From: Prevotella sp.
GTDB taxonomy: Bacteria > Bacteroidota > Bacteroidia > Bacteroidales > Bacteroidaceae
Assembly (NCBI GenBank): GCA_022769825.1
Contig: JALEJI010000048.1
Coordinates: 1 to 35,837, forward strand
Length of the DNA: 35,837 nucleotides
Reading direction: 5' to 3'
The notes under the pieces are model-generated. The model worked only from the letters and a program-made list of their open reading frames with translations, searched no databases and was not told where the DNA came from. The stretch's first letter is position 1, and each line of letters opens with the position of its first letter. Shown one piece after another: positions 8,746 through 17,351 of the stretch. Position numbers and translations under genes: made by a program.

Positions 8746-10968
8746 TCAGTTGCCAGCGTCAGAGAGGAACTTGATGAGCACGAGCCGCGCCTTCTCCTCG
8801 GCGGTGAGGCCCTCATCGTCGTCGTAGATGTCAACCGTGTCGATGGCCGTGTCGATGTCGTCGGTATCGGAATGGCGGAAATAGTCGAGTATGTCTTGCA
8901 TCTCGTCTTGGTCTATGACGTCCTCGTCGGTAACGTAATAGTCGATGTTGACCTTCGTGCCACTGTTCACTATCGACTCCATGTCGTCGAGCAACTCGTC
9001 GAAATCGAGGCCCTGGGTTTCAGCTATGTCGTCCAACGGTATGCGACGGTCTATCATCTCTATGATCTTGAGCTTGCGCTTCGACTTGTTTGGCAAGGTG
9101 ATGACCCTCATGATGTCGGAGCGCTCGATGTCGTTCTCCTCGCAATATTTCTTTATGAACTCTATGAACGGCTTGCCGAACTTGCGCGCCTTGCCCTGCC
9201 CCACGCCCTGTATTTGCTGCAGCTCCTCCATGGTTTGGGGGAACGTGGTAGCCATCTGCGTGAGCGATATGTCCTGGAAGATGACATACGGCGGGATGTT
9301 ATGCTTCTTGGCCACGTCGTGCCGCAAGCCTTTAAGCTGCTGGTACAGGGGCAAGTCGAGCGCGGAGGTGCCGCCCTCGCCGCCATCATCGCTATCCACG
9401 AACTCGCGGTCGGGCACGACGGAGAACGGGCGCGGCTCCTTGAGCCATTCCTTTCCCGAAGACGTGATTTTCAGAAGTCCATAGTGCTCAATGTCCTTCC
9501 TTATGTACCCGGCTATCATGCCTTGGCGTATGACAGGATTCCAGATGGAGGCTATGTCGTTGTTTATTTCCTTTCCGTTGCCAAACTCAGGCAGCTTGTC
9601 GTTGCCGTCCCTGACTATATGGTCGGTGGCGCGTCCACGCACGAAGTCAACGACATAGTTTTGCTCATACTGCCCTTTCAGCGCCTTGATGGCCGAGAGC
9701 ACGCACTCCAAGGCATCGGTAGCCTCGATGAATTTCTTTGGACGCTTGCAGTTGTCGCAGTTGCCGCAATTGTCCTGTGTGTACGTCTCGCCAAAGTAGT
9801 TGAGCAACACTTTCCTTCGGCACACTGAAGTCTCGGCGTAGGCTTTCGTCTCATCCAAGAGCTGACGGCCTATCTCCTTTTCCATCTCGCTCTTGGTGTC
9901 CATGAACTTGCTGAGCTTTTTCAGGTCCTTCGGGGAATAAAAGGCCAGGCAGATGCCCTCGCCGCCGTCTCGGCCGGCGCGGCCAGTCTCCTGATAGTAA
10001 CCCTCAAGGCTCTTGGGTATGTCGTAGTGGATGACAAAACGCACGTCGGGCTTGTCGATGCCCATGCCGAAGGCTATCGTGGCCACGATTATGTCGATAT
10101 TCTCCTTCAAGAAGTCGTCTTGCGTCTTGGCCCTGACCTCGTTGTCCAAGCCGGCGTGATAGGGGGCCGCGCGAAATCCGTTGAGCGTCAGCTTCTTGGC
10201 AAGCTCCTCCACCTTCTTGCGTGACAGGCAATAGATAATGCCGCTCTTGCCCTCGTGCGACTTTATGAACTTTATGATTTGGCTGTCGGTATCCTCATCG
10301 CTCACCTTCTGCCGGACCTCATAGTAAAGGTTCGGGCGGTTGAACGAGCTTTTAAACTCCTTGGCGTCGGGCATTCCGAGGTTGGTCTTGATGTCTATCC
10401 TCACCTTGTCGGTAGCGGTGGCCGTGAGGGCTATCACCGGGATGTGCCGCACGTTGCGCGCCGCGGCTATCTTCTCCAGCGTGGGCTTGATGTTGCGGTA
10501 CTCGGGACGGAAGTCGTGTCCCCACTCCGAAATGCAGTGAGCCTCATCCACGGCTATGAAAGAGATCTTGAACGACTGGAAGAAAGGCAGGTTGTCCTCC
10601 TTGTTGAGCGACTCCGGAGCCACATAGAGCAGCTTCGTCTTGCCGCTCTTGACGTCGCTCTCCACGCGGTTTATCGCCGCGCGGTTGAGCGAGGAGTTGA
10701 GGTAATGCGCCACCGAGTCGTCCTCGCTGTAGCCATTGATGACATCCACCTGGTTCTTCATCAAGGCTATAAGGGGAGACACCACGATAGCGGTGCCTTC
10801 CATAAGCAGCGACGGCAATTGGTAGCAGAGGCTCTTGCCTCCTCCTGTGGGCATGAGCACAAAGGTGTCGTTACCCTCCAAGAGGTTGGCGATGATGGCT
10901 TCCTGGTCGCCCTTGAAGGCATCGAAGCCAAAATATTTCTTCAGCGCTTCTGTAAGATCAAATTTCAT
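8746..10968 (-). CDS. recQ: ATP-dependent DNA helicase RecQ
   Basis: A superfamily 2 helicase (3'-5') that unwinds recombination and replication intermediates. Walker A is MPTGGGKSLCYQLP (about 39-52), the DEAH box is in DEAHCISEWGHDFRPEY (about 141-157), and motif VI is QETGRAGRDG. The RecQ zinc-binding site uses the cysteines of CRRKVLLNYFGE and NCGNCDNC (about 385-409), followed by a winged-helix region. An HRDC domain occupies about 545-620 (YVIFQDISL, GVGQGKARKFG). About 120 further residues, very rich in Asp and Glu, follow. At 740 aa it is longer than E. coli RecQ (about 610). The start lies 31 bases after the clpX stop, so it is probably co-transcribed with clpP-clpX. Confidence 0.96.
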   Translation of the reverse strand: MKFDLTEALKKYFGFDAFKGDQEAIIANLLEGNDTFVLMPTGGGKSLCYQLPSLLMEGTAIVVSPLIALMKNQVDVINGYSEDDSVAHYLNSSLNRAAINRVESDVKSGKTKLLYVAPESLNKEDNLPFFQSFKISFIAVDEAHCISEWGHDFRPEYRNIKPTLEKIAAARNVRHIPVIALTATATDKVRIDIKTNLGMPDAKEFKSSFNRPNLYYEVRQKVSDEDTDSQIIKFIKSHEGKSGIIYCLSRKKVEELAKKLTLNGFRAAPYHAGLDNEVRAKTQDDFLKENIDIIVATIAFGMGIDKPDVRFVIHYDIPKSLEGYYQETGRAGRDGGEGICLAFYSPKDLKKLSKFMDTKSEMEKEIGRQLLDETKAYAETSVCRRKVLLNYFGETYTQDNCGNCDNCKRPKKFIEATDALECVLSAIKALKGQYEQNYVVDFVRGRATDHIVRDGNDKLPEFGNGKEINNDIASIWNPVIRQGMIAGYIRKDIEHYGLLKITSSGKEWLKEPRPFSVVPDREFVDSDDGGEGGTSALDLPLYQQLKGLRHDVAKKHNIPPYVIFQDISLTQMATTFPQTMEELQQIQGVGQGKARKFGKPFIEFIKKYCEENDIERSDIMRVITLPNKSKRKLKIIEMIDRRIPLDDIAETQGLDFDELLDDMESIVNSGTKVNIDYYVTDEDVIDQDEMQDILDYFRHSDTDDIDTAIDTVDIYDDDEGLTAEEKARLVLIKFLSDAGN

Positions 10969-10999
10969 ACATTCACATTTTAGGGATGGTCAAACGGTA

Positions 11000-12235
11000 T
11001 CACGCAGACTCAAGCTTCTGCAGGTGTGCCTTGTCAAGCTGCTGCTTGGCATAGTCGAGCGTCACGTTGAACTTCTTCACTCGCTTTGACGGAATCTCAT
11101 ACATCGCGTCCATGATGATGGCCTCGACGATGGAACGCAGTCCACGGGCGCCAAGCTTATATTCCAACGCCTTGTCCACGATGAAGTCAAGACACTCGTC
11201 CTCGAACGTGAGAGTGATTCCATCCATGGCAAACAGCTTAGTGTACTGCTTCACGATAGAGTTTTTCGGCTCCACGAGGATACGGCGCAACGCCTCCTTG
11301 TCAAGGGGATTGAGATGTGTGAGCACCGGCAGACGGCCAATGAGCTCCGGTATGAGACCGAACGACTTGAGGTCTTGCGGCACGATATATTTCATGAGGT
11401 CCTTCTTGTCCACGTTGCGCGCGTTTTGCACGGAGTTGTAACCCACCACGTGGGTGTTGAGCCGCTGGGCTATCTTGCGCTCTATGCCATCGAAGGCTCC
11501 GCCGCAAATGAACAAGATGTTCTTGGTGTCGACATGTATGTACTCCTGGTCGGGGTGCTTGCGTCCGCCCTGTGGCGGCACGTTCACCATCGTTCCCTCA
11601 AGGAGCTTGAGCATCGACTGCTGCACGCCCTCGCCACTCACGTCGCGCGTGATTGACGGGTTGTCGGCCTTGCGGGCTATCTTGTCGATCTCGTCGATGA
11701 AGACGATGCCTCGCTCTGCCGCCGACACGTTGTAGTTGGCCACTTGCAACAAGCGTGAGAGGATGCTCTCCACGTCCTCGCCCACATAGCCGGCCTCGGT
11801 GAACACGGTGGCGTCGACAATGGTGAAAGGCACGTCGAGAAGACGCGCGATGGTGCGCGCCAGCAAGGTCTTGCCCGTGCCGGTGGAACCCACCATGATG
11901 ATGTTGCTCTTCTCTATCTCAACGCCGTCGTCGGTATCGGGCTGTTGCAGACGCTTGTAGTGGTTGTACACGGCCACGGAGAGGTATCGCTTAGCCTCAT
12001 CCTGGCCGATGACATACTCGTCAAGATATTTCTTTATCTCCACGGGCTTGGGGACATCCTTCTTGGGGCGATAAGGCTCGCTCTCGTATTGCCCATTGCC
12101 GTAGGCACCCGCCTGCTCAGATATTTTGTAAGCCTGCTTCGCGCAATCCTCGCAGATAAAGCCGTTGATGCCCGTGATGAGCAGCTTCACCTGGTCCTCG
12201 CCACGGCCACAAAAGCTACAAGTCTTCTTTTTCAT
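11000..12235 (-). CDS. clpX: ATP-dependent unfoldase subunit ClpX
   Basis: A hexameric AAA+ unfoldase that feeds tagged proteins to ClpP. The N-terminal zinc-binding domain uses Cys6, Cys9, Cys28 and Cys31 (CSFC and CEDC). Walker A GSTGTGKT is at about 116-123, the pore loop GYVG at about 149-152, and Walker [10 protein letters not shown] at about 177-185. The region that in E. coli carries the ClpP-docking IGF loop reads HVVGYNSVQ here. The length of 411 aa is normal. Its ATG at 12235 directly abuts the clpP stop at 12236, indicating coupled expression of the protease pair. Confidence 0.98.
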   Translation of the reverse strand: MKKKTCSFCGRGEDQVKLLITGINGFICEDCAKQAYKISEQAGAYGNGQYESEPYRPKKDVPKPVEIKKYLDEYVIGQDEAKRYLSVAVYNHYKRLQQPDTDDGVEIEKSNIIMVGSTGTGKTLLARTIARLLDVPFTIVDATVFTEAGYVGEDVESILSRLLQVANYNVSAAERGIVFIDEIDKIARKADNPSITRDVSGEGVQQSMLKLLEGTMVNVPPQGGRKHPDQEYIHVDTKNILFICGGAFDGIERKIAQRLNTHVVGYNSVQNARNVDKKDLMKYIVPQDLKSFGLIPELIGRLPVLTHLNPLDKEALRRILVEPKNSIVKQYTKLFAMDGITLTFEDECLDFIVDKALEYKLGARGLRSIVEAIIMDAMYEIPSKRVKKFNVTLDYAKQQLDKAHLQKLESA

Positions 12236-12901
12236 TTATTTCTTCTTCAATACCTGGTCTATCATGCCATACTCCTTTGCCTCGTCAGCTGTCATCCAGT
12301 AGTTGCGGTCGGAGTCCTTGTACACCTTGTCGTAAGGCTGATGCGAATGTTCTGATATGATGGTGTAGAGTTCTTTCTTGAACTTGAGAATCTCCTTCGC
12401 CTCAATCTCGATGTCGGACGCCTGGCCCTGCACGCCGCCAAGGGGCTGGTGAATCATCACGCGGCTGTGAGGCAGGGCGAAACGCTTGCCTTCCTGTCCC
12501 GACACGAGGAGAACGGCGGCCATCGACGCCGCCATGCCTGTGCATATAGTGGCCACGTCGGAGGTGATGAACTGCATGGTGTCGTAGATGCCGAGACCGG
12601 CGGTGACGGAGCCGCCGGGGGAATTGACATAAATGGAGATGTCCTTGCCGTTGTCCACCGAGTCGAGATACAGCAACTGCGCCTGAAGGGTGTTGGCGGT
12701 ATAGTCGTCTATCTCCGTGCCAAGGAAGATGATGCGGTCCATCATGAGACGTGAGAACACGTCCATCTGTGTGACATTAAGCTGGCGCTCCTCAAGGATG
12801 TAGGGGTTAAGGTATTGCTGTTGCGCCTTTACCACGTCGTCGAGCACCAAGCCATTCATGCCAAGCTTTTGAGTAGCGAATTTTCTGAAATCGTTGTTCA
12901 T
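12236..12901 (-). CDS. clpP: ATP-dependent Clp protease proteolytic subunit
   Basis: A serine peptidase forming the tetradecameric chamber that pairs with ClpX. The catalytic triad is visible: Ser126 in GMAASMAA, His151 in RVMIHQPLGG and Asp198 in DSDRNYW. The length from the chosen start is 221 aa, as expected. I chose ATG 12901 (MNNDFRKFATQK) rather than the upstream in-frame ATG at 13126. The longer version would add 75 Cys-rich residues, would span a consensus promoter (13023-13053), and would begin in the tig terminator hairpin. An AGAAGGA purine stretch precedes the chosen ATG. It abuts clpX directly. A stable hairpin occupies the leader at 12924-12958. Confidence 0.97.
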   Translation of the reverse strand: MNNDFRKFATQKLGMNGLVLDDVVKAQQQYLNPYILEERQLNVTQMDVFSRLMMDRIIFLGTEIDDYTANTLQAQLLYLDSVDNGKDISIYVNSPGGSVTAGLGIYDTMQFITSDVATICTGMAASMAAVLLVSGQEGKRFALPHSRVMIHQPLGGVQGQASDIEIEAKEILKFKKELYTIISEHSHQPYDKVYKDSDRNYWMTADEAKEYGMIDQVLKKK

Positions 12902-12923
12902 GTTTTTCCTTCTATTATATATT

Positions 12924-12958
12924 AACGAACCAAGGGAATCATCCCACAATGGTTCATT
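12924..12958 (-). promoter_or_regulatory. Two-tier hairpin in the clpP 5' leader
   Basis: The minus transcript can pair AATGAACCA with TGGTTCGTT (9 bp with one G-U) around an inner GGGA-TGAT-TCCC hairpin. It lies about 23 nt before the clpP ATG, just upstream of the AGAAGGA ribosome-binding stretch. It has no U-tract, so it is not a terminator. A role in mRNA stability or translation control is possible but unproven. Confidence 0.4.
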
Positions 12959-13022
12959 AAATAACAAACTTCGTGCCAAGGAGAACGCCCCCGCACATTG
13001 TTTGCCAAGTCCTTTCGTTTTA

Positions 13023-13053
13023 CAAAGATAACCATTTCCGCATAAAAAACAAA
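13023..13053 (-). promoter_or_regulatory. Promoter of clpP-clpX-recQ
   Basis: The minus strand reads TTTG (13050-13053), exactly 19 bases, then TATCTTTG (13023-13030), a full match to the Bacteroidota consensus. Transcription would start near 13016, leaving a leader of about 115 nt before clpP. It gives clpP transcription independent of tig. Confidence 0.85.
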
Positions 13054-13107
13054 TATATTCAAGATGTTTTTTATGCAAATGGCGAAAAAACGCGTTTTTA
13101 CACAATC

Positions 13108-13146
13108 GAGAAAGCCCCGTACGCATGTCTCACACGCGCACGGGGC
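13108..13146 (-). terminator. Terminator-like hairpin after tig
   Basis: The minus transcript forms a 14-bp stem (GCCCCGTGCGCGTG with CATGCGTACGGGGC, two G-U) closed by a 5-nt loop, 25 bases after the tig stop. Only UUUCUC follows, a weak U-tract, so termination may be partial. Confidence 0.7.
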
Positions 13147-13171
13147 CACCCTTTTGTATCTTTATTAAGCG

Positions 13172-14533
13172 TTATGCCTGCTCGGCAGTAACCATCTTGT
13201 TGAAGTCCTCAAGAGAAATCTCCTTGTGGTTCAGCTTAACCACAGGCTTGATAGCTGCCACGAGCTTCTCGTCGACGGCACGCTCGGCAAACTGGTTCAC
13301 CGTGTCGCGCTGCTTGAGCAGCTCCTCAGCGTAGTTGTTGACGTATTCCTCGCCGACATTCTGCATTCCATATTGCGCGAACTGTGCGCGAGCAATCTCA
13401 CGGGCAACGTTCTTCACGTCGTCGTCGTTGACCTTGACCTCAGCCTTCTCGGCGAGCTTGTTCTTGATAAGGCTCCATGTGAGATCCTTGAGGCTTGCCT
13501 CATAGTTCTTGTTGATGAACTCGTCGTCCTTGTCCTTGTTGTTCTCCTTGAGCACGCGCTTGAGCAGTGCTTCAGGATAAGTGAGCTGGCCGACCTTCTC
13601 CTCGGCATACTTGCGAAGGTCCTGCAAGAAGCGGAAGTCCTCGTCGGTGGCGAGCTGCTGCTTCACGCCTTCAGCGATCTTCTCGCGGAAGCTCTTCTCG
13701 TCTTTCACCTCGTCCTTGCCAAACACCTGGTCGAACAGCTCCTGGTCGACAGCGTGCTTCTCGAAGTGCTGCACCTCAGTGATTTGATAGCTGAAGTCGC
13801 CCTGGTAGTCGTCCTTCTTCTCGCGCTCCACCTTCAGGAGCGTTGCCACCTCTGCACCACCGGCATAAGCCTTGTAAGGATTGAAGGTGATGATGTCGCC
13901 AGCCTTGGCACCCTCGAAGAGCTTCTTTTGGTCGTCGTCCTTGAGATACTGTGGCATCACGGTAGCGCCCTCAATCTCAACGCCGCCTTCCTTGGTGTTG
14001 CCTTCAGCGTCGAGCTCGCGGAGGTCGCCCTTCAGCACGTCGCCCTCCTTATACTCCTCAGCCTTCTGGTAAGCGCCAAAACGAGAGGCGAAGCCGTCGA
14101 CCTGCTGGTCAACGAGCTTGTCGTCGACGGTGATGTCGTAGTAGTCGATGGCGTCCTTGTCGGAAAGCTCGATGTCAAACTCAGGAGCCACGGCAATGTC
14201 GAACATGAAAGTGTAAGGAGCGTCCTTCTCAAGGTCAACAGGAGTCTGCTTCTCAGAGCCTAAAGGCATGCCGAGCATATTGATCTTGTTGTCCTGGATG
14301 TACTTGTTAACCTCCTCGGAAAGCTTGTTGTTCACCACGTCCATCTTCACGGCGTTGCCATACTGACGGCGGATAAGGCCCATTGGCACCATGCCGGGAC
14401 GGAAGCCAGGCACGTTGGCGCGCTTGCGGTAGTTTTTCAGCTCTTTCTCAACATCGTTCTTGAAGTCGTCCTCCTCGATAGTGACAGTCAGCAGACCGTT
14501 GATTTTATCGGGGCAATCGAATGATACTTTCAT
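13172..14533 (-). CDS. tig: Trigger factor (ribosome-associated chaperone)
   Basis: The first chaperone met by nascent chains at the ribosome exit tunnel. The ribosome-docking signature GFRPGMVP is at residues 43-50 within the N-terminal domain (about 1-115). A divergent FKBP-like middle domain (about 155-250, DVLKGDLRELD) and an alpha-helical C-terminal domain follow (LKRVLKENNKDKDDE onward). Composition is rich in Lys, Glu and Asp. The length of 453 aa is typical for Bacteroidota. The order tig, clpP, clpX, recQ extends the classical tig-clpP-clpX arrangement. A TAACTTTG promoter lies 66 bases upstream of the ATG. Confidence 0.95.
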   Translation of the reverse strand: MKVSFDCPDKINGLLTVTIEEDDFKNDVEKELKNYRKRANVPGFRPGMVPMGLIRRQYGNAVKMDVVNNKLSEEVNKYIQDNKINMLGMPLGSEKQTPVDLEKDAPYTFMFDIAVAPEFDIELSDKDAIDYYDITVDDKLVDQQVDGFASRFGAYQKAEEYKEGDVLKGDLRELDAEGNTKEGGVEIEGATVMPQYLKDDDQKKLFEGAKAGDIITFNPYKAYAGGAEVATLLKVEREKKDDYQGDFSYQITEVQHFEKHAVDQELFDQVFGKDEVKDEKSFREKIAEGVKQQLATDEDFRFLQDLRKYAEEKVGQLTYPEALLKRVLKENNKDKDDEFINKNYEASLKDLTWSLIKNKLAEKAEVKVNDDDVKNVAREIARAQFAQYGMQNVGEEYVNNYAEELLKQRDTVNQFAERAVDEKLVAAIKPVVKLNHKEISLEDFNKMVTAEQA

Positions 14534-14599
14534 TGTCTTTTATTTCTGTTTTTATTGTTATATATCTGCCTTGTAGACTGTTAAAGCACAGTCGGTTTG

Positions 14600-14607
14600 C
14601 AAAGTTA
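14600..14607 (-). promoter_or_regulatory. -7 element of the tig promoter
   Basis: TAACTTTG on the minus strand matches TAnnTTTG. The upstream -33 box is poor. The leader of about 55 nt contains a 6-bp hairpin (GACTGT/ACAGTC, 14577-14594). Confidence 0.6.
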
Positions 14608-14693
14608 GTGCTATTTAACGAAAGCGCCTAATATATAGATAATAAAATGTGTTTTTTTAACGGTATAAGTTGATTTACCGCTCAAAAAGCACC

Positions 14694-15605
14694 CTACATG
14701 CCTATTTCCTTGAGCAGCTGCTTGCGTGCCTGGGCGGCGAAAGCACGATCGTCCTCGTTGGACTGGAACTTGCGGTACACGAAGTTGTCGGAGAGGTAAT
14801 TCTTGCGCACTATCTTGTTCTCCGACAGCTCCTCCGGCAGTCCCTGGAACAGTATTCGCCCCTCGAAGAGCAGGTAGGCACGGTCGGTGATAGAGAGAGT
14901 TTCCTGCACGTTGTGGTCGGTAATCAGGATGCCGATATTGCGGTATTTCAGTCGCCAAACGATGTGCTGGATGTCCTCCACGGCAATAGGGTCCACTCCG
15001 GCGAACGGCTCGTCGAGCATGATGAACTTCGGGTCTATGGCCAGGCAGCGCGCTATCTCCGTGCGGCGACGCTCGCCACCCGACAGGCGGTCGCCCATGT
15101 TCTTGCGCACCTTCTGCAAGCGGAACTCGGCGATGAGGCTCTCGAGCTTGTCAAGCTGTTGCTGATGGGTGAGCTTGGTCATCTCCAGCACCGACATGAT
15201 GTTGTCTTCCACCGACATCTTGCGAAACACGCTGGCCTCCTGCGGCAGATAGCCAATGCCGGCGCGAGCGCGCTTGTAGACCGGGAAATCGGTGATTTCC
15301 TTGTCGTCGATATATACGTGGCCCTCGTTGGGGATGATAAGTCCGGTGGTCATGTAAAAGGACGTGGTCTTGCCCGCGCCATTGGGGCCAAGCAATCCCA
15401 CTATCTCGCCTTGCTTCACGTTGAACGACACATGGTCGGCAACGGTGCGACGCCCATAACGTTTCACCAGTCCTTGAGTATGAAGCTCTTGGCGTGGCAA
15501 CCGCTCCATGATCATCTCGTCGAGACGCTCGGCATCTTCCACTGGGCTTGCTTGCCCCTGGACGTCATCTTGCTGTTGCTGAATAATATCTTCTGCCATA
15601 TCCAT
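14694..15605 (-). CDS. lptB: LPS export ABC transporter ATPase LptB
   Basis: The cytoplasmic ATPase that powers lipopolysaccharide extraction by LptFG and delivery through the Lpt bridge. Walker A GPNGAGKT lies at about residues 73-80, the signature [13 protein letters not shown] and Walker [14 protein letters not shown] follow, and the switch His is in ITDHNVQE. A segment of about 35 residues, rich in Gln, Asp and Glu, precedes the ABC domain, making it 303 aa against about 240 for E. coli LptB. A still longer TTG start at 15632 is excluded because it lies inside the -7 promoter box. ATG 15605 or 15599 are the plausible starts; ATG 15509 (MERLPRQEL) would give the canonical length. It diverges from mlaE. 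Confidence 0.93.
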   Translation of the reverse strand: MDMAEDIIQQQQDDVQGQASPVEDAERLDEMIMERLPRQELHTQGLVKRYGRRTVADHVSFNVKQGEIVGLLGPNGAGKTTSFYMTTGLIIPNEGHVYIDDKEITDFPVYKRARAGIGYLPQEASVFRKMSVEDNIMSVLEMTKLTHQQQLDKLESLIAEFRLQKVRKNMGDRLSGGERRRTEIARCLAIDPKFIMLDEPFAGVDPIAVEDIQHIVWRLKYRNIGILITDHNVQETLSITDRAYLLFEGRILFQGLPEELSENKIVRKNYLSDNFVYRKFQSNEDDRAFAAQARKQLLKEIGM

Positions 15606-15629
15606 AGCTTGTGCTGTGTATTTTTGCCA

Positions 15630-15637
15630 CAAAATTA
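15630..15637 (-). promoter_or_regulatory. -7 element of the lptB promoter
   Basis: TAATTTTG on the minus strand matches TAnnTTTG. Transcription would begin about 15623, so ATG 15605 would have a leader of about 18 nt. The position rules out the upstream TTG start. Confidence 0.6.
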
Positions 15638-15710
15638 ATAAAAAAAGGAGTAATAACGACGCGAAAGGGAAAAACTCTCCATTAAATTACGGTTTTAAAG
15701 GGATTTTGGG

Positions 15711-15718
15711 TACTTTTG
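15711..15718 (+). promoter_or_regulatory. -7 element of the mlaE-mlaF promoter
   Basis: TACTTTTG on the plus strand matches TAnnTTTG and lies 48 bases before the mlaE ATG. With the lptB box at 15630-15637 it makes a divergent promoter pair about 75 bases apart. Confidence 0.6.
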
Positions 15719-15766
15719 CACACATATTAGGGTCTTTCTCACACATATTTAATATTAAGGAAAAGC

Positions 15767-16525
15767 ATGTTCATCATACGTTTAGCACACCGTTACCTCA
15801 CCACCTTCGGCAGCTACCTCATGCTTATGGGGCGCACGTTCTCCATCCCGGAGCGCATGCGGATGTTCGCCAAACGCTACGTGAAGGAGATGTCGCAACT
15901 CGGCATCAACTCCATAGGCATAGTGCTGCTCATAAGTTTCTTCATCGGAGCCGTCATCTGCATACAGATGAAGGTGAACATCCAAAGTCCGTGGATGCCA
16001 CATTGGGTGACGGGCTACGTGACGCGAGAAATCATGCTGCTGGAGTTCTCGTCTTCCATCATGTGCTTGATTCTCTCTGGAAAGGTGGGCTCGAACATAG
16101 CTTCGGAACTTGGCACCATGAGGGTGACACAACAGATAGACGCCCTCGACATAATGGGCGTGAACTCAGCCTCCTACCTCATCTTGCCAAAGATATTGGG
16201 GTTGGTCACCATCATGCCTTTCCTCGTAATCTTCTCGTCGGCGCTTGGCGTCGTCGGCGCTTACGCCACGGCTTTCGTGGGCCACATGATGTCGCCCGAG
16301 GACCTCACCTCCGGCATGCACCACGCCTTCAACGAGTGGTTCGTGTGGATGAGCATCATCAAGAGCCTGTTTTTCGCTTTCATCATATCAAGCGTCTCAT
16401 CATACTTCGGCTACACGGTAGAGGGCGGCTCCGTGGAAGTGGGCACGGCCTCTACAAACGCCGTGGTGTGCTCCAGCGTGCTGATTCTCTTCTCCGATGT
16501 CTTCCTAACTGAATTACTGTCATGA
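15767..16525 (+). CDS. mlaE: MlaE-type phospholipid transporter permease
   Basis: The inner-membrane permease of an MCE/Mla transporter that moves phospholipids between the inner and outer membranes to keep outer-leaflet asymmetry. Hydrophobic segments are visible at about 45-68 (IGIVLLISFFIGAVICI), 90-110, 140-175 (two adjacent) and 205-225, with a further one near the C-terminus. The conserved MlaE segment SGKVGSNIASELGTMRVTQQIDAL is at about 104-127. The length of 252 aa matches the family. Its last 4 bases (ATGA) overlap the start of mlaF, so the two are translated together. No MCE-domain (MlaD) gene follows in this window. Confidence 0.94.
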   Translation: MFIIRLAHRYLTTFGSYLMLMGRTFSIPERMRMFAKRYVKEMSQLGINSIGIVLLISFFIGAVICIQMKVNIQSPWMPHWVTGYVTREIMLLEFSSSIMCLILSGKVGSNIASELGTMRVTQQIDALDIMGVNSASYLILPKILGLVTIMPFLVIFSSALGVVGAYATAFVGHMMSPEDLTSGMHHAFNEWFVWMSIIKSLFFAFIISSVSSYFGYTVEGGSVEVGTASTNAVVCSSVLILFSDVFLTELLS

Positions 16526-17283
16526 TAGAAATAAAACACTTGACCAAGAGCTTCGGCGACAAGACGGTGCTCCACGATATCAACACCACGTTCGAGACGG
16601 GCAAGACAAACCTCATAATCGGACAGAGCGGATCAGGAAAGACGGTGCTGATGAAAAACATCATCGGCCTGCTCACGCCAACGAGTGGCGAGGTGCTATT
16701 CGACGGGAGAGACACCGTCACGATGAGCAAGAAAGCCAAAGTGGAACTAAGGCGAGAGATGGGAATGGTATTTCAAGGCTCGGCGCTCTTCGACTCGCTC
16801 ACCGTGCTGGAGAACGTGCGCTTCCCACTCGACATGTTCTCATCGCTCAACAGCCGCGAGCGCGACAAGAGGGCGCAAGAATGCCTGGAGCGTGTCAACC
16901 TGCTCGACGCGCAAAACAAGTATCCCGCTGAGATATCCGGCGGCATGCAAAAGCGCGTGGCGATAGCAAGGGCCATAGTGCTCAACCCGAAATACTTGTT
17001 TTGCGACGAACCGAACTCCGGACTCGACCCGAAGACATCGCTCGTGATAGACGAACTGCTGTCGGGGATAACAAAGGAATATGGCATAACCACAATCATC
17101 AATACCCACGACATGAACTCCGTGATGGGCATTGGCGAGAACATCATTTTCATTTATAAGGGGCATAAGGAATGGCAGGGAACCAAGGACGAGGTGATTG
17201 ACTCCACCAACGAGCAGCTCAATGACCTCGTGTTCGCTTCCGACCTGTTCCGCAAGGTGAAGGAGGCCGAAAGGAAAAGCTAA
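16522..17283 (+). CDS. mlaF: MlaF-type phospholipid transporter ATPase
   Basis: The ABC ATPase partner of MlaE. Walker A GQSGSGKT (about residues 34-41), the Q-loop in MVFQGSALFDSLTV, the signature SGGMQKRVAIARAI and Walker B YLFCDEPNSGLDP are all present. The Met/Gln in SGGMQKR and the GSALFDSLTV segment are characteristic of the MlaF subfamily. The length of 253 aa is normal. It overlaps mlaE by 4 bp and ends the plus-strand operon. The substrate-binding partner must be encoded elsewhere. Confidence 0.94.
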   Translation: MIEIKHLTKSFGDKTVLHDINTTFETGKTNLIIGQSGSGKTVLMKNIIGLLTPTSGEVLFDGRDTVTMSKKAKVELRREMGMVFQGSALFDSLTVLENVRFPLDMFSSLNSRERDKRAQECLERVNLLDAQNKYPAEISGGMQKRVAIARAIVLNPKYLFCDEPNSGLDPKTSLVIDELLSGITKEYGITTIINTHDMNSVMGIGENIIFIYKGHKEWQGTKDEVIDSTNEQLNDLVFASDLFRKVKEAERKS

Positions 17284-17351
17284 GCCGGCACTTTACGCTC
17301 TCACGCACTGACGTGGAAACAAAGGAACGACAACACGCGACCACGCTAAAA

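Noticed and set aside
12236..13126. A 296-aa version of ClpP starting at 13126
   Set aside because: The extra 75 residues do not resemble ClpP, cross a consensus promoter and start in the tig terminator hairpin. The 221-aa form from 12901 has family length and a purine-rich ribosome-binding stretch.
14640..14693. Possible lptB terminator
   Set aside because: Only a 5-bp CGGTA/TACCG stem with a 10-base loop and no proper U-run in the minus transcript.
15616..16512. Second plus-strand frame (298 codons) overlapping mlaE
   Set aside because: His/Arg-rich shadow of mlaE in another frame; mlaE has clear family motifs and membrane helices.
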